Assembly: GCA_964632945.1 (NCBI GenBank)
Contig: CAZWCX010000005.1
Location: forward strand, 1 to 64,000
Reading direction: 5' to 3'
DNA: 64,000 nucleotides
Source of the DNA: CAZWCX01 sp964632945
Lineage (GTDB): Bacteria; Planctomycetota; MHYJ01; WSZJ01; CAZWCX01
Within the stretch, counting starts at the first letter, position 1; every line of letters starts with the position of its first letter. Of this stretch, positions 51,170-62,328 are shown piece after piece. The translations under genes and the position numbers were made by a program. The notes under the pieces were generated by a model. The model was not told where the DNA came from, did not search any database, and saw only the letters and a program-made list of their open reading frames with translations.

Positions 51170-52264
51170 ATGGTTGCGTCGATTCCCACCCTCGGCACAC
51201 CGGTCCCGGAGTCTCTCCCTTCGGCGCGGGCGCACGGCCCCGCGCTCGAACTCGAGTCCGTGCGGCTCGAGCGGGCGGGTACTTGCGTCCTCGACGGCGT
51301 CTCCCTGCGCGTGGAGGCCGGCGAACAGGTGGCCGTGTTCGGCCCCACCGGGGCCGGCAAGACGACCCTGTTGCGCGTGATCGCGGGACTGCTGGAGCCG
51401 AACGCGGGGGAAGTGCGCATCGGCGGCCGGACCGTGTGCGGTCGCGGGCCCGCCGAGCCCCCGCATCGGCGCGGGGTGGCCATGGTATTCCAGGGGCTCG
51501 CCCTGTGGCCGAACTTGACCGTCTTCGAACACGCCTTCGAGGCCGCGCGCGCCCGCGGTCTGGACGAAGCGGCCGCCCGGGACGAAGCCAATGCCGCGAT
51601 CGCCGCGGTGGCGCTCGAGCCGCTGGCGGGGGAGCGTCCGGCGCGGCTCTCCGGAGGCGAGCGGCAGCGGCTGGCGATGGCGCGCGCCCTGGCAGCGAAA
51701 CCGCACTTGCTGCTGCTGGACGAACCGTTTGCGAACATCGACCGCCCGGCGCGGGATCTCATGATCCGGCGCCTGGATGCCCTCCGGCGCGAGTCCGGCT
51801 CGGCGGTCGTGTGGGTGACGCACGACGTCCATGAAGGCCTGGAAGGATCGGGCCGGGTGGCGATCCTGCGCGCCGGTCGCATCGAGCAGGTCGGCTCTCC
51901 CTGCGAGGTCTTTGCCGCGCCGGTGTCGCGGTTCACCGCGGCGTGCGTCGGGTTTTCCGCCTTTCTGCCGGCGCTGCGCGTCTCCGCAGGCGAGGTCGAA
52001 ACCCGCTGGGGCCGCTTCGTGGTCGCCGGCGGCGCCGAAGGGGACGGCGACGGATTCCTCGCCCTGCGCCCCCGGGCGCTGGCGCGGGACGAATCGTCCC
52101 CGTTGCGCGGGATGGTGGCTTCCTGCGGGTTTCGCGACGGCGCATACCTTGCGCGGGTGCAGGTGGACGGAGCGGATCTCGTGTGCGCCGTGCCGGAACC
52201 GCTGGCGCCCGGCATGGAAGTCGGGGTCCGGATCTCCGGTTGCGGAGTTTTCGTGCGTGCCTGA
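51170..52264 (+). CDS. Iron-type ABC importer ATP-binding protein (FbpC/AfuC-like)
   Basis: 364 residues from ATG 51170. Walker A GPTGAGKTT, Q-loop VFQGLALWPNLTVFEHAFEA, signature LSGGERQRLAMARALAAKPH, Walker B LLLLDEPFANID and H-loop TH. The C-terminal TOBE-like regulatory region (about 250-364) is usual for this group. It completes the importer with the two genes upstream; its stop is 78 bases before the NHL lipoprotein gene. Confidence 0.9.
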   Translation: MVASIPTLGTPVPESLPSARAHGPALELESVRLERAGTCVLDGVSLRVEAGEQVAVFGPTGAGKTTLLRVIAGLLEPNAGEVRIGGRTVCGRGPAEPPHRRGVAMVFQGLALWPNLTVFEHAFEAARARGLDEAAARDEANAAIAAVALEPLAGERPARLSGGERQRLAMARALAAKPHLLLLDEPFANIDRPARDLMIRRLDALRRESGSAVVWVTHDVHEGLEGSGRVAILRAGRIEQVGSPCEVFAAPVSRFTAACVGFSAFLPALRVSAGEVETRWGRFVVAGGAEGDGDGFLALRPRALARDESSPLRGMVASCGFRDGAYLARVQVDGADLVCAVPEPLAPGMEVGVRISGCGVFVRA

Positions 52265-52342
52265 TCCGGCTGCGACCGGTTGTCCTTCGAGTGCTCTCCT
52301 TCGCGTTCCGGGCCGCGGCCCGAACCGGGAAACGACCTTCGC

Positions 52343-53287
52343 ATGATCGTACTCGTCCCGCGCGGCTTCGTCCGATGGGTCGCGATCCTCGTCCTCGGGA
52401 TCGCGATCCCGGGTTGCGACCGCGTCCAGGCCGCGACCCAGCCTTCCGCGCCGGGAGCCTTCATCATCGGCTCCGCCGGCAATCAGCCGGGACGCTTCGT
52501 GAAGCCGCGCGCGGTGGCGGTCGCACCCGACGGGACCGTCTGGGTGATGGACCGGTCCGGCCGTCTGCAGGCGTTCGACGACCGCGGGAACTACCTCCGC
52601 GGCTGGATCATGCGGGACGTCGAAAAGGGAACGCCCGAGGACATCGAGTGCGATCGCGAGGGCAACATCCTGGTCACCGAGACCCACTATGCGAAAATCA
52701 CCGTCTATTCGCCCGCCGGGGACGTCGTGCGCGAGTGGGGATCGTGGGGCAAGGAGCCGGGACAATTCATCTACCCGGTGGGACTGGCCGTGGACGCGGA
52801 CGGCAACGTCTTCGTGAGCGAATACGGAGGCAATGATCGGGTGCAGAAATTCGACCGGCACGGCAACTTTCTGCTCCAGTGGGGGCGCTTCGGCGAGGCC
52901 CGCGGGGAGTTCACGCGGCCCGAAGACGTGTGCGTCGACGACCGCGGACGCGTCTACGTCGCGGACTCCTGCAACCATCGGATCCAGGTCTTCGACTCCT
53001 CGGGGGCGCTGCTGGACGTCTGGGGCGAAGTGGGCGACGCCCCGGGGCAGTTGCGCTACCCGTACGACGTCGAGATCCGGCCGGACGGCGATCTCGTCGT
53101 CTGCGAGTACGGCAATCACCGCGTGCAGCGCATGACCCCGGAGGGCCGGCCGCGGTCCTCGTGGGGCCGCGTCGGTCGGGCCGACGGCGAGCTCAACTTC
53201 CCTTGGGATCTCGCGGTCGACCGGCAGGGCCGCTGCCTCGTCGCCGACACGCAGAACCATCGCGTGCAACGGTTCACACTCGATTGA
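52343..53287 (+). CDS. NHL-repeat lipoprotein
   Basis: 314 residues from ATG 52343. Signal with lipobox IPGC (FVRWVAILVLGIAIPGC, Cys near residue 20) implies lipid anchoring. The mature part is a six-bladed NHL beta-propeller: PRAVAVAPDGTVWVMDRSGR, PVGLAVDADGNVFVSEYGGN, PEDVCVDDRGRVYVADSCNH, and so on, one blade per about 47 residues. NHL propellers mediate protein or ligand contacts. It precedes the vWA gene by 7 bases and so belongs to the MoxR-type operon; it may scaffold that complex outside the membrane. Confidence 0.85.
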   Translation: MIVLVPRGFVRWVAILVLGIAIPGCDRVQAATQPSAPGAFIIGSAGNQPGRFVKPRAVAVAPDGTVWVMDRSGRLQAFDDRGNYLRGWIMRDVEKGTPEDIECDREGNILVTETHYAKITVYSPAGDVVREWGSWGKEPGQFIYPVGLAVDADGNVFVSEYGGNDRVQKFDRHGNFLLQWGRFGEARGEFTRPEDVCVDDRGRVYVADSCNHRIQVFDSSGALLDVWGEVGDAPGQLRYPYDVEIRPDGDLVVCEYGNHRVQRMTPEGRPRSSWGRVGRADGELNFPWDLAVDRQGRCLVADTQNHRVQRFTLD

Positions 53288-53294
53288 GGCGTCG

Positions 53295-56231
53295 ATGACC
53301 TTCAGCTTTCTCAACCCCACCGCGCTGCTCCTGCTGGCGCTCCTGCCGGCGGTGTGGTTCCTCGTCCGGCACTCCCGCGCCGGGCTGGAGCCGGGACGCA
53401 AGATCGCGTCGCTCGTGGTCCGCATGCTCATCGTCCTGCTGCTGGTCCTCGCGTTGGCCGAGATGCAGATGGTTCGGGAGACCGATCGGCTGGCGGTGAT
53501 CTTCTGTTACGACAACTCGGAGAGCGTTCCGGCGGATCTCAAGCGATCCGCGACCGAGTACCTGAAGCAGAAGACCGCCGAGATGAAAAAGAACGACATG
53601 GCAGGGATGGTCGTCTTCGGCGGCGATGCGTCGATGGAGCTGTCGGCGACCAACCTGGTCGCGATCCGGCCGAATCCGAGCTCCGTGGTCGAAACCCGGG
53701 CGACGAACATCAGCGCCGCCGTCCGCCTGGCCCTGGCGGCGTTCCCCGAAGGCACCCAGCGGCGGATGGTCCTGCTCACCGACGGCAATGAAAACCAGGG
53801 CACGGCGATGGCGGAGGCCGAAAATGCCCGGGTGAACGGCGTGAAGATCGACGTCCTCCCGCTCTCCTACGGACACGAGCGCGAGGTCTTGTTCGAGAGC
53901 ATGGTCCTGCCGGCCCAGGTGCAGAAGAACGAGACCTTCGACGTCAAGATGGTGGTGAACGCGCTGCAGGACGGGAAGGGCCGGCTGCAACTGTTCGAGA
54001 ACGGGGAACTCGTGGCCAACGAGGAAGTCGAGTTCAGCGCGGGCAAGAACGTCTTCGTGATCCCGCGCAAGATCGACGAGCCCGGGTTCAAGACGTACGA
54101 AGCCGTGATCACGACGGATCGGGCCGAGGACAGCGTTGCCGAGAACAACCGCGCGTACGCCTTCACCTACATCCAGGGCGAGCCGAAGGTGCTGTACATC
54201 GAGGCGGACGAGGCGGCCGCGGGGTATCTGATCGGCGCCCTGGAGCAGGAGAACATCCGCGTCGAGGCGCGCAATCTGGCCGGCTTGCCGACGTCGGTCG
54301 CCGAGCTGCAGAACTTCGATTCGCTCGTATTCTCGAATGTTCCCGCGTATGCCCTGTCGCGCGATCAGATGAAGATGATTGCCAGCGCCGTGCGCGATCT
54401 CGGGCTGGGCTTCGTCATGATCGGCGGGGACGAGAGCTTCGGGGCGGGGGGCTGGCAGGGGACCCCGATCGAGGAGATCCTGCCGGTTTCCATGGACATC
54501 CCGCAGCGCAAGGTGATGCCCAAGGGGGCCCTGGCGGTGATTCTTCACACCTGCGAGTTCGCCGACGGGAATACCTGGGCGAAGGAGATCGCCAAGGCGG
54601 CGCTCCACGCCCTCTCCAAGCACGACCTCTACGGCGTCCTGGTGTACGACATGCGCGGAGAGCGCTGGGCGATCCCGTTGGTGGAAGCGTCCGACAAGGC
54701 GCGCCTGGTGCGGGAGATCGACACTCTGAACCCGCTGGACATGCCCTCGTTCGACCCGACGCTCCAGCACGCCTACGCGGGTCTGAAGAACTGCAGCGCC
54801 GCGCTTCGCCACATCGTAATCATCTCCGACGGGGACCCGAGTCAGCCCTCCCCGGGCCTCGCCACCGCGATCGTCAACGCCAAGATCACGATCAGCACCG
54901 TCTGCATCAACCCGCACAGTCCGCGCGACTCGACCGTGATGCAGCAGTTGTCGATCTGGGGCAAGGGACGCCACTACGACGTGGTCAATCCCCGCCACCT
55001 CCCGCAGATCTTCGTCAAGGAGGCGGCGGTCATCCGCAAGTCGCTGATCTTCGAAGAGACGTTCATCCCCCGCACGGTCTACTTCTCCGAGGTGATCCGC
55101 GGCCTCGCCGCGGGCGAGATCCCCTCCCTGCACGGGTACGTGGCCACTTCCCCCAAGCCGCGGGCGGAAGTCCCCATGGTGAGCCCCAAGGAGGACGCCG
55201 ACCCGATCCTGGCGCACTGGCGACACGGAATGGGCAAGACCGCCGCCTTCACGTCGGACGCGAAGAACCGCTGGGGGGCCAACTGGGTGACCTGGGCGAA
55301 GTACGCCAAATTCTGGGGCCAGGTCGTGCGCTGGACCCTGCGCGAAACCGGTCGCGGCGATCTGCGGGTGGTCAGCCAGGTCCGCGACGGCCAAGGCGTC
55401 GTTACGGTGGATGCGGTCGACCGCGAGGGGAAGTTCGTCAACTTCATGGAGATGCGGGCGCGCCTGGTGGATCCCGAGTTCGAGGGCCGGGATCTCCGCT
55501 TCGAGCAGACCGGTCCCGGCCGATATGAGGCCCGCTTCCCGGCCGACCAGGTCGGGCCGTACATGGTGAACATCGAGCATCAGGGCGAATCCGGCGTCAA
55601 GGGCCAGACCAGCCTCGGCGTCGCGGTCTCGTACGCCGCGGAGTACAAGGACGTGGATGCGAACGTCGCCTTGCTCACACGCCTGGCCGAATCCACCGGC
55701 GGGAGGCTCCTGACCCCGGCCGACGACGTCTTCCTGCACGACGCCACGCGCACCCGGGTGCCCCAGGACCTATGGCCGACGCTGCTTTGGCTGGCGGTTT
55801 TGCTTTTCCCACTCGACGTCTTCCTGCGCCGGGTCATGGTCGACATGAAGGAGGTCCGCAAGGCGCTGGAGAAGGTCGCGGCCCATCTGCCCCTGATCGG
55901 CGCGCGCTTCCGTAAGGAGCGGCCCGCCGTCGACCCGACCCTGTCCGCGCTGCTGGCCCGCAAGGAATCGCTGCGCAAGCAGGAGGCGGAACGCAAGGTC
56001 TTCCAGGCCAGCGAAGAGGAACTCAAGGAATCCCCGGCGATGCCGACCACCTTCGCGCCGAGCGTCGGCGCTCCGGGCAAGGCCCGTCCGGCCGAACCGG
56101 CCGCCCGCCGCGACAAGCCCGCCGAGGTCGCCAAAGCCGCCGGCGCGGAGGACGAGGACGGCTACACCAACCGGCTGCTCAAGGCCAAGAAGCGGGCCAT
56201 GGAGGACATGAAGAAGAAGCCGGGAGAATAG
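53295..56231 (+). CDS. Membrane protein with vWA and GATase1-like domains
   Basis: 978 residues from ATG 53295. Two N-terminal helices (LNPTALLLLALLPAVWFLVR and VVRMLIVLLLVLALAEMQMV), a vWA domain with the MIDAS-like VIFCYDNSES near 75, a class-I glutamine-amidotransferase-like domain (about 290-420, FVMIGGDESFGAGGWQG), and another vWA-like part with HIVIISDGDPSQP. A C-terminal helix (TLLWLAVLLFPLDVFLRRVM) leads to a charged tail ending in KKRAMEDMKKK. This DUF1355-like architecture is the usual partner of MoxR/DUF58 genes in Planctomycetota. Likely acts in the periplasm; role undefined. Confidence 0.85.
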   Translation: MTFSFLNPTALLLLALLPAVWFLVRHSRAGLEPGRKIASLVVRMLIVLLLVLALAEMQMVRETDRLAVIFCYDNSESVPADLKRSATEYLKQKTAEMKKNDMAGMVVFGGDASMELSATNLVAIRPNPSSVVETRATNISAAVRLALAAFPEGTQRRMVLLTDGNENQGTAMAEAENARVNGVKIDVLPLSYGHEREVLFESMVLPAQVQKNETFDVKMVVNALQDGKGRLQLFENGELVANEEVEFSAGKNVFVIPRKIDEPGFKTYEAVITTDRAEDSVAENNRAYAFTYIQGEPKVLYIEADEAAAGYLIGALEQENIRVEARNLAGLPTSVAELQNFDSLVFSNVPAYALSRDQMKMIASAVRDLGLGFVMIGGDESFGAGGWQGTPIEEILPVSMDIPQRKVMPKGALAVILHTCEFADGNTWAKEIAKAALHALSKHDLYGVLVYDMRGERWAIPLVEASDKARLVREIDTLNPLDMPSFDPTLQHAYAGLKNCSAALRHIVIISDGDPSQPSPGLATAIVNAKITISTVCINPHSPRDSTVMQQLSIWGKGRHYDVVNPRHLPQIFVKEAAVIRKSLIFEETFIPRTVYFSEVIRGLAAGEIPSLHGYVATSPKPRAEVPMVSPKEDADPILAHWRHGMGKTAAFTSDAKNRWGANWVTWAKYAKFWGQVVRWTLRETGRGDLRVVSQVRDGQGVVTVDAVDREGKFVNFMEMRARLVDPEFEGRDLRFEQTGPGRYEARFPADQVGPYMVNIEHQGESGVKGQTSLGVAVSYAAEYKDVDANVALLTRLAESTGGRLLTPADDVFLHDATRTRVPQDLWPTLLWLAVLLFPLDVFLRRVMVDMKEVRKALEKVAAHLPLIGARFRKERPAVDPTLSALLARKESLRKQEAERKVFQASEEELKESPAMPTTFAPSVGAPGKARPAEPAARRDKPAEVAKAAGAEDEDGYTNRLLKAKKRAMEDMKKKPGE

Positions 56232-56298
56232 CGGGGCGCCCGCGCCCCCGGAATTCCCTCACGATTCGTCGTTCGAAACCCTCTCGAGGAACGCCCGA

Positions 56299-57309
<1,011 letters not shown>

Positions 57310-57319
57310 CGGAGATACG

Positions 57320-58210
57320 ATGCCCACCAAGGCCACCGACCTGCTCGACGCCGACTTCATGGCGAAGCTGGACCAGCTCAACCTGGTCTCGCGCAAGATT
57401 TTCACCGGGCGCATGAAGGGCGAGCGGCGGAGCAAGAAGAAGGGGTTCTCGGTCGAGTTCGCGGACTATCGCGACTACGCCCACGGCGACGACCTGCGGT
57501 TCATCGACTGGAACGTGTACGGCCGGCTCGACCGGATCTTCATCAAGCTCTTCTACGAGGAAGAGGACCTCCACGTCTACGTGCTGGTCGACGCCAGCGA
57601 TTCGATGACGTTCGGCTCCCCGTCGAAATTCGACTACGCCCGGCGGGTGGCGGCCGCGCTCGGCTACATCGGCATCAGCAACCAGGACCGCGTGTCGGTC
57701 CAGGCCCTCTCCGCCGACGGGTTCCAGGTCTTCCCGCTCGCGCGCGGAAAGAAGATGGCCTGGCGCATGTTCGACTTCATCTCCGGCCTCAAGGCGGGCG
57801 GCGGAACCTCGCTCACGCGGAGCTGCAAGGAGTTCACCATCCGCAATCGCGGCAAGGGGATCCTCGTCATCCTCTCCGATTTCCTGGACAAGGACGGCTA
57901 CGAGCAGGGGCTCAAGCAGTTCATGTACAATCACATGGACGTCTTCGTCCTTCACCTCCTGTCGCCCGAAGAGATCGACCCGCCGATGGTGGGCGACCTC
58001 CGCCTGATCGACGTCGAGGACGCCGACGTCGCGGAGGTCTCCGTCACCGCGGGACTCCTCGCCTCCTACAAGCGAAACCTGGCGGCCTACTGCCAGCGCC
58101 TCAAGGAGTTTTGCACCCATCACGGGTTCGCCTACCTGTTCACCAGCACCGCCGTGCCGTTCGACCAGCTGGTGCTGAACTACCTGCGCCAGGCCGGCAT
58201 GTTCAAATAG
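57320..58210 (+). CDS. DUF58 protein (vWA-like)
   Basis: 296 residues from ATG 57320. It contains the DUF58 signature YRDYAHGDDLRFIDWNVYGR followed by LDRIFIKLFYEEEDLHVYVL, then a vWA fold with VDASDSMTFG as MIDAS and VILSDFLDKDGYEQGL. No membrane helix. It couples the MoxR ATPase to the membrane vWA proteins. Encoded between moxR and the BatA-like gene, 8 bases before the latter. Confidence 0.95.
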   Translation: MPTKATDLLDADFMAKLDQLNLVSRKIFTGRMKGERRSKKKGFSVEFADYRDYAHGDDLRFIDWNVYGRLDRIFIKLFYEEEDLHVYVLVDASDSMTFGSPSKFDYARRVAAALGYIGISNQDRVSVQALSADGFQVFPLARGKKMAWRMFDFISGLKAGGGTSLTRSCKEFTIRNRGKGILVILSDFLDKDGYEQGLKQFMYNHMDVFVLHLLSPEEIDPPMVGDLRLIDVEDADVAEVSVTAGLLASYKRNLAAYCQRLKEFCTHHGFAYLFTSTAVPFDQLVLNYLRQAGMFK

Positions 58211-58218
58211 GGAAGACG

Positions 58219-60087
58219 ATGGGCAATTTCCTCGACCCGGGAGCCTTCGCCCTGCTCGGGCTGCTGCCCGTCATCGTCCTGTTCTACATCCTGAAGCTGA
58301 AGCGGAAGGAGCATGTGATCGCGTCGACCTTCCTGTGGCGGAAGAGCATCGACGACCTGCGCGTGAACGCGCCGTTCCAGAAGCTGCGCCAGAACCTGCT
58401 CCTCTACCTGCAGCTCTTCTTCCTCGCGCTGGCCGTCTTCGCGATGGCGCGCCCGTTCCTCAAACTCCGCGGCTTCGAGGGGCAGAGCGTCATTCTGCTC
58501 TTCGATACCTCCGCCAGCATGCTCGCCACCGACGTCGAGCCCACGCGGTTCGAAGCCGCCCGGCGCATGGCGATCGAGATGGTGGATGACATGAGCCGCG
58601 GCGACAAGATGATGGTCATCACCTTCGACGCGAAGTCGGCGACGGTCTGCTCCCTGACCACCGATCGATCCCTCCTGCGCCGGGTGATCGGTTCCCTGGA
58701 GGCGCGCCAGACGCGCACCAGCATCCGCGAGGCGCTCACCATCGCCCAGGCCGCGGCGTCCGCGCAGGACAATCCGGAAATCGTGATCCTGAGCGACGGC
58801 GGCTTCCCCGACCTGCCCGCAAACCTCGACGTCAAGGCGCGCGTCAGCTACATCGCGGTCGGGAAACGCAGCCGCAACCTCGGTATCGTCGGTCTGGAGC
58901 CGCGCCGAAACGTGGACGTCGGCAACGAATACGAGGTCTTCTGCAAGGTCCAGAATTCGACGGAAACGGACTGGGCCGGCGTCGTGGAGTTCCACCTCAA
59001 CGGACAGCTTACCGACGCGAAAGAAATCAAGATCCCCAAGGGGGATCGCGGCAGCGTCCTGTTCAACCGGCCCGGCATCACCGACGGCGTCGTGCAGGCC
59101 CGTCTCCAGGGGGAAGACGATCTCTCCTGCGACGACCAGGCCTGGCTCGTGCTCGCGCCGGAGCGGAAAACCTCCGTCCTGCTCGTGACCTCCGGCGGGA
59201 ACTACTTCCTGGAGAAGGTGCTCGACAAGGATCCGACCCTGCGTGTGGAACGCGCCAGCCCTTCCACGTTCGAGTCGATCCCGGCCGGAGAGTTCGAGAA
59301 GTGGGACGTGTTCGTCTTCGACGGCGTGTCTCCCGAGCGGCTCCCCGCACAGGGACGGTTTCTATTCTTCCACGCCATCCCCAAGCTGCAGGGGTTCGAG
59401 GACGGCGGAGAACTTCCGTCCCCGACGGTGCTCGACTGGTCGCGCGCGCATCCGGCCAACCGGTTCGTCAACTTCGCGAACCTCGAGGTCATGAAGGCCC
59501 GATTGGTGAAGTACCCGAAGTGGGCGGAGCAGATCCTGGAGGCCGAGGGCGGGCCGCTGATTCTGTCGCTTGACCGGGAACTGACCCGGGCCCTGATCAC
59601 CACCTTCGACGTGTTCGAAAGCGACTGGCCCCTTCGCCTGTCGTTCCCGATCTTCGTCGCCAACTCGATGCAGTGGCTGGGCGGACGCGACCGCATGTCC
59701 GCGGGGGAGCAGGTCCGGACCGGCGAGGTGTACTCGTTCATGCCCGATCGGGGCGCTCGCGAGGTCACCATCACGCTCCCGGGCGGGGAACCCGTGACCC
59801 TGCCGGTGGGGAGCGAGCGACGGTTGCTCTTCGGCGAGACTCGGCGCATCGGACTGTATGCCGTGAGCATCGCCGAACGACCCGACCGCTTTTTCGCCGC
59901 CAACCTCCTGGATCCGAACGAGTCCGCCACCCTCCCGAAGGAGTCCTTCCGGGTCGGCGATCAATTGGTGAAGGGGACGAAGGAACCGGTGGAGGCCAAC
60001 CGGGAGGTCTGGCATTGGCTCGCCATCCTCGCGCTCACCCTGCTGATGGCGGAGTGGTACATCTTCAATCGGCGGGTCTTCCTCTAG
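58219..60087 (+). CDS. BatA-like membrane protein with vWA domain
   Basis: 622 residues; ATG 58219 is chosen because it gives the BatA N-terminal module (PGAFALLGLLPVIVLFYILK, then RKEHVIASTFLWRKSIDDLR), with GGAAG upstream. Two N-terminal membrane helices are followed by a vWA domain with intact MIDAS LLFDTSASM (near 95) and ILSDGGFPD. A beta-rich middle region and a final membrane helix (LAILALTLLMAEWYIFNRRV) close the protein. It completes the MoxR cluster, and is the last gene before tRNA-Gln. Confidence 0.9.
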   Translation: MGNFLDPGAFALLGLLPVIVLFYILKLKRKEHVIASTFLWRKSIDDLRVNAPFQKLRQNLLLYLQLFFLALAVFAMARPFLKLRGFEGQSVILLFDTSASMLATDVEPTRFEAARRMAIEMVDDMSRGDKMMVITFDAKSATVCSLTTDRSLLRRVIGSLEARQTRTSIREALTIAQAAASAQDNPEIVILSDGGFPDLPANLDVKARVSYIAVGKRSRNLGIVGLEPRRNVDVGNEYEVFCKVQNSTETDWAGVVEFHLNGQLTDAKEIKIPKGDRGSVLFNRPGITDGVVQARLQGEDDLSCDDQAWLVLAPERKTSVLLVTSGGNYFLEKVLDKDPTLRVERASPSTFESIPAGEFEKWDVFVFDGVSPERLPAQGRFLFFHAIPKLQGFEDGGELPSPTVLDWSRAHPANRFVNFANLEVMKARLVKYPKWAEQILEAEGGPLILSLDRELTRALITTFDVFESDWPLRLSFPIFVANSMQWLGGRDRMSAGEQVRTGEVYSFMPDRGAREVTITLPGGEPVTLPVGSERRLLFGETRRIGLYAVSIAERPDRFFAANLLDPNESATLPKESFRVGDQLVKGTKEPVEANREVWHWLAILALTLLMAEWYIFNRRVFL

Positions 60088-60121
60088 CCGACGCTCCGGC
60101 GCCCTCCCTGCGGGAAAAACC

Positions 60122-60149
60122 TTGATGGGAGCGGCCCCGCGGCTATAAT
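60122..60149 (+). promoter_or_regulatory. Promoter of tRNA-Gln
   Basis: TTGATG (60122-60127), 16 bases, perfect TATAAT (60144-60149), 19 bases before the tRNA. Confidence 0.8.
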
Positions 60150-60168
60150 GGCCGTACTCGTCTCCTCT

Positions 60169-60239
60169 TGGGGCGTGGTGTAACGGTAGCACGACAGACT
60201 CTGGATCTGTCTGTCTAGGTTCGAATCCTAGCGCCCCAG
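60169..60239 (+). tRNA. tRNA-Gln (anticodon CTG)
   Basis: 71 bases fold as a tRNA: acceptor TGGGGCG pairs with CGCCCCA; D-arm GTG/CAC; anticodon stem ACAGA/TCTGT with loop CTCTGGA, so anticodon CTG for CAG; T-arm CTAGG-TTCGAAT-CCTAG; discriminator G. CCA is not encoded. The anticodon does not read TGA, so it is not the suppressor needed for the in-frame TGA genes. Confidence 0.95.
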
Positions 60240-60320
60240 CTTCCTGCCGACCCTGCGGGCTCCCGGCGCGGACCGCGCCCGGGAACCCGGGTCCGAACGC
60301 CCGTCGGACCGAGTTGCACC

Positions 60321-62210
60321 ATGGCCCTCCCCCCGAGTTCCCGCTCCGCCACCGGCCGAATCACCGTCCATGCGCGCGGATTCGGCTTCCTCGTGTGCGA
60401 GGACGCCGGCGGGCGTCTCGATGCCTTCATTGCGCCGCCGGACCTGCAGCCGTTTCTGGCCGACGATCTGGCCGCGGCCACCGTCCGACAGGGGCAGGAC
60501 GGCCGTTGGACTGCCGCAGACCTGCAGTTGGTCGAACGCCGGCGCGAACGGATCTTCGGGGAAGTCGTCTTCCGCCGCACGGCACCGTGGTTGCGTCCCG
60601 ACCGGGAAGTGGGCAATACCGATCTAAGACTCGAAGCGCAGGGGGTCACGCTGCGCACCGGGGACGCGGTGATCGCGCGACCGACCCCGCAGGGCGCCGC
60701 AGTCGTCCGCGTGCTCGCTGCCGGGGAGGACCGGTCGCTGGCGCGAACGACGGCGCGTCACGACCTCCGGGAGGATTTCGAACCCGGCTGCCATGCGGAA
60801 GCCAGGCAGGTGGCCGGGCGCCCCCACGCGCTGGGGGCGCGCCGAGACCTGCGCGGGATCCCGCTGCTCACGGTCGACGCGGCCCACACCCGGGACATCG
60901 ACGACGCCGTCGCCGTCCTCCCGGCCGGGCCGGACGGAGCCCTGCGCCTGTTGGTGGCCATCTCCGACGTCGGGGCCTTCGTTCCCGAGGGTTCCGTGCT
61001 GGATCTCGCCGCTCGTGACCGCGCCACGAGCGTCTACCTCGCCGGTCGCACGCTGCCCATGTTCCCCGAGGAACTCTCGGCCGGGTGGCTGAGTCTGAAC
61101 CCGGGCGTGGACCGGGCCTGCCTCGCCGCAGAGTTGCGGCTGGACCCGGAAGGGACGGTGACGTCGGTCGACGTGTACGAGGGGCTGCTCCGCTCCCGGG
61201 CCCGGCTCGACTACACGGAGACGGCGGCGTTCCTCGACCGGGGCGTGATTTCGCCGGCGATGGGCCCGGTGGCGGAGGCGATGCCGTGGTTGCGGGCGGC
61301 CTCGGCGCGCCTGGCGATCGCGCGCCAACGGCGCGGCGGGGTGAAGATGTCGCGCGAGGAAACGCGGATCACGTTCGATGCCGGCAGCGGGGAGGCGACC
61401 GGTCTGGAAAGCGTGCGACCGACGAGCGCGCACGCCATGATCGAACGATTCATGGTGGCCGCCAACGAGGCGATGGCGCACTGGCTCGTCGACCGGGGCG
61501 TGGGAACGCTTTTTCGTTCCCATGCGCAGCCGAACGTCGAGCGGGTGCGGGATTTGGCGGACTTTGCGCGAAATTTCGGTTTCGCGGCCGGCTTCGCATC
61601 GTCGATCACGCCCCTGGCGCTGGCCGCATTCGAAGCGCAGGTGACGGGGGCCGACTGCGAACCGGCCCTGCGGGCCGTTCTCCTGCGCTCGCTCGGGCCC
61701 GCCCAGTACGTCGGGACCGCGGCGCCCCACTTCGGCCTGGCCGCGGATCGGTATCTGCACTTCACCTCTCCGATCCGGCGCTACGCCGACCTGGTGGTGC
61801 ACCGGACCGTAAAGGCCTACCTGCAGGGGGAACGGGAGTTCGCGGGGCGTGCGGAGGTTCTCGGGCGCCTGGCGGAACACGTCAACCGACGCGCCCGCGC
61901 GGCGTCGCGCGCGGAGGCGGACCGTCGCCGGACGCTGTTCGCGCGCCTCTTCGCGTCCCGGGTCGGCGAGGAGCTTCCCGCCCGGGTCGTCCAGGTGCGT
62001 CCCTTCGGGCTCATCGTGCAGCTCGACGGCACCTGGGTGGAGGGAGTGCTGCCTGCGGAGACGCTTCCCGACGGGCCCTACGCGATCGACGACCGCGAGA
62101 CGGCGCTGAGGGGCGCGGCGCGGGAGTTCGCGATCGGAGTCCCGCTGCGGGTCCGCGTGGCCTCGAGCGATGAGGGCGCGGGGCGGATCGAGTTCGCGCT
62201 CGCGCCGTAG
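60321..62210 (+). CDS. RNase R/II family 3'-5' exoribonuclease
   Basis: 629 residues from ATG 60321. Cold-shock/OB parts lie N-terminally (GRITVHARGFGFLVCEDAGG). The RNB catalytic domain has TVDAAHTRDIDDAVAVLPAG with the clustered Asp residues that hold Mg2+, MFPEELSAGWLSLNPGVDRA, and HFTSPIRRYADLVVHR. A C-terminal S1-like domain (about 540-620, LPARVVQVRPFGLIVQLDG) completes it. It degrades structured RNA processively from the 3' end. At 629 residues it is closer to RNase II (about 640) than to RNase R (about 800), so the sub-family is open. Confidence 0.9.
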   Translation: MALPPSSRSATGRITVHARGFGFLVCEDAGGRLDAFIAPPDLQPFLADDLAAATVRQGQDGRWTAADLQLVERRRERIFGEVVFRRTAPWLRPDREVGNTDLRLEAQGVTLRTGDAVIARPTPQGAAVVRVLAAGEDRSLARTTARHDLREDFEPGCHAEARQVAGRPHALGARRDLRGIPLLTVDAAHTRDIDDAVAVLPAGPDGALRLLVAISDVGAFVPEGSVLDLAARDRATSVYLAGRTLPMFPEELSAGWLSLNPGVDRACLAAELRLDPEGTVTSVDVYEGLLRSRARLDYTETAAFLDRGVISPAMGPVAEAMPWLRAASARLAIARQRRGGVKMSREETRITFDAGSGEATGLESVRPTSAHAMIERFMVAANEAMAHWLVDRGVGTLFRSHAQPNVERVRDLADFARNFGFAAGFASSITPLALAAFEAQVTGADCEPALRAVLLRSLGPAQYVGTAAPHFGLAADRYLHFTSPIRRYADLVVHRTVKAYLQGEREFAGRAEVLGRLAEHVNRRARAASRAEADRRRTLFARLFASRVGEELPARVVQVRPFGLIVQLDGTWVEGVLPAETLPDGPYAIDDRETALRGAAREFAIGVPLRVRVASSDEGAGRIEFALAP

Positions 62211-62328
62211 CCGGCCGGGCGGCATGGCGCGCAGCCGACCGGCCCCTTCGCGATCGCGGACCGGGTTCGGCCGCGGGGCGGACGAATCCGTCGCGCCTCT
62301 CCGCGGTCCCGATCGCGTGGAGGTCGGG

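Noticed and set aside
49508..53431. 1307-codon minus-strand open frame opposite the ABC importer
   Set aside because: The plus strand encodes clear permease, ATPase and NHL proteins; the minus frame has no domain.
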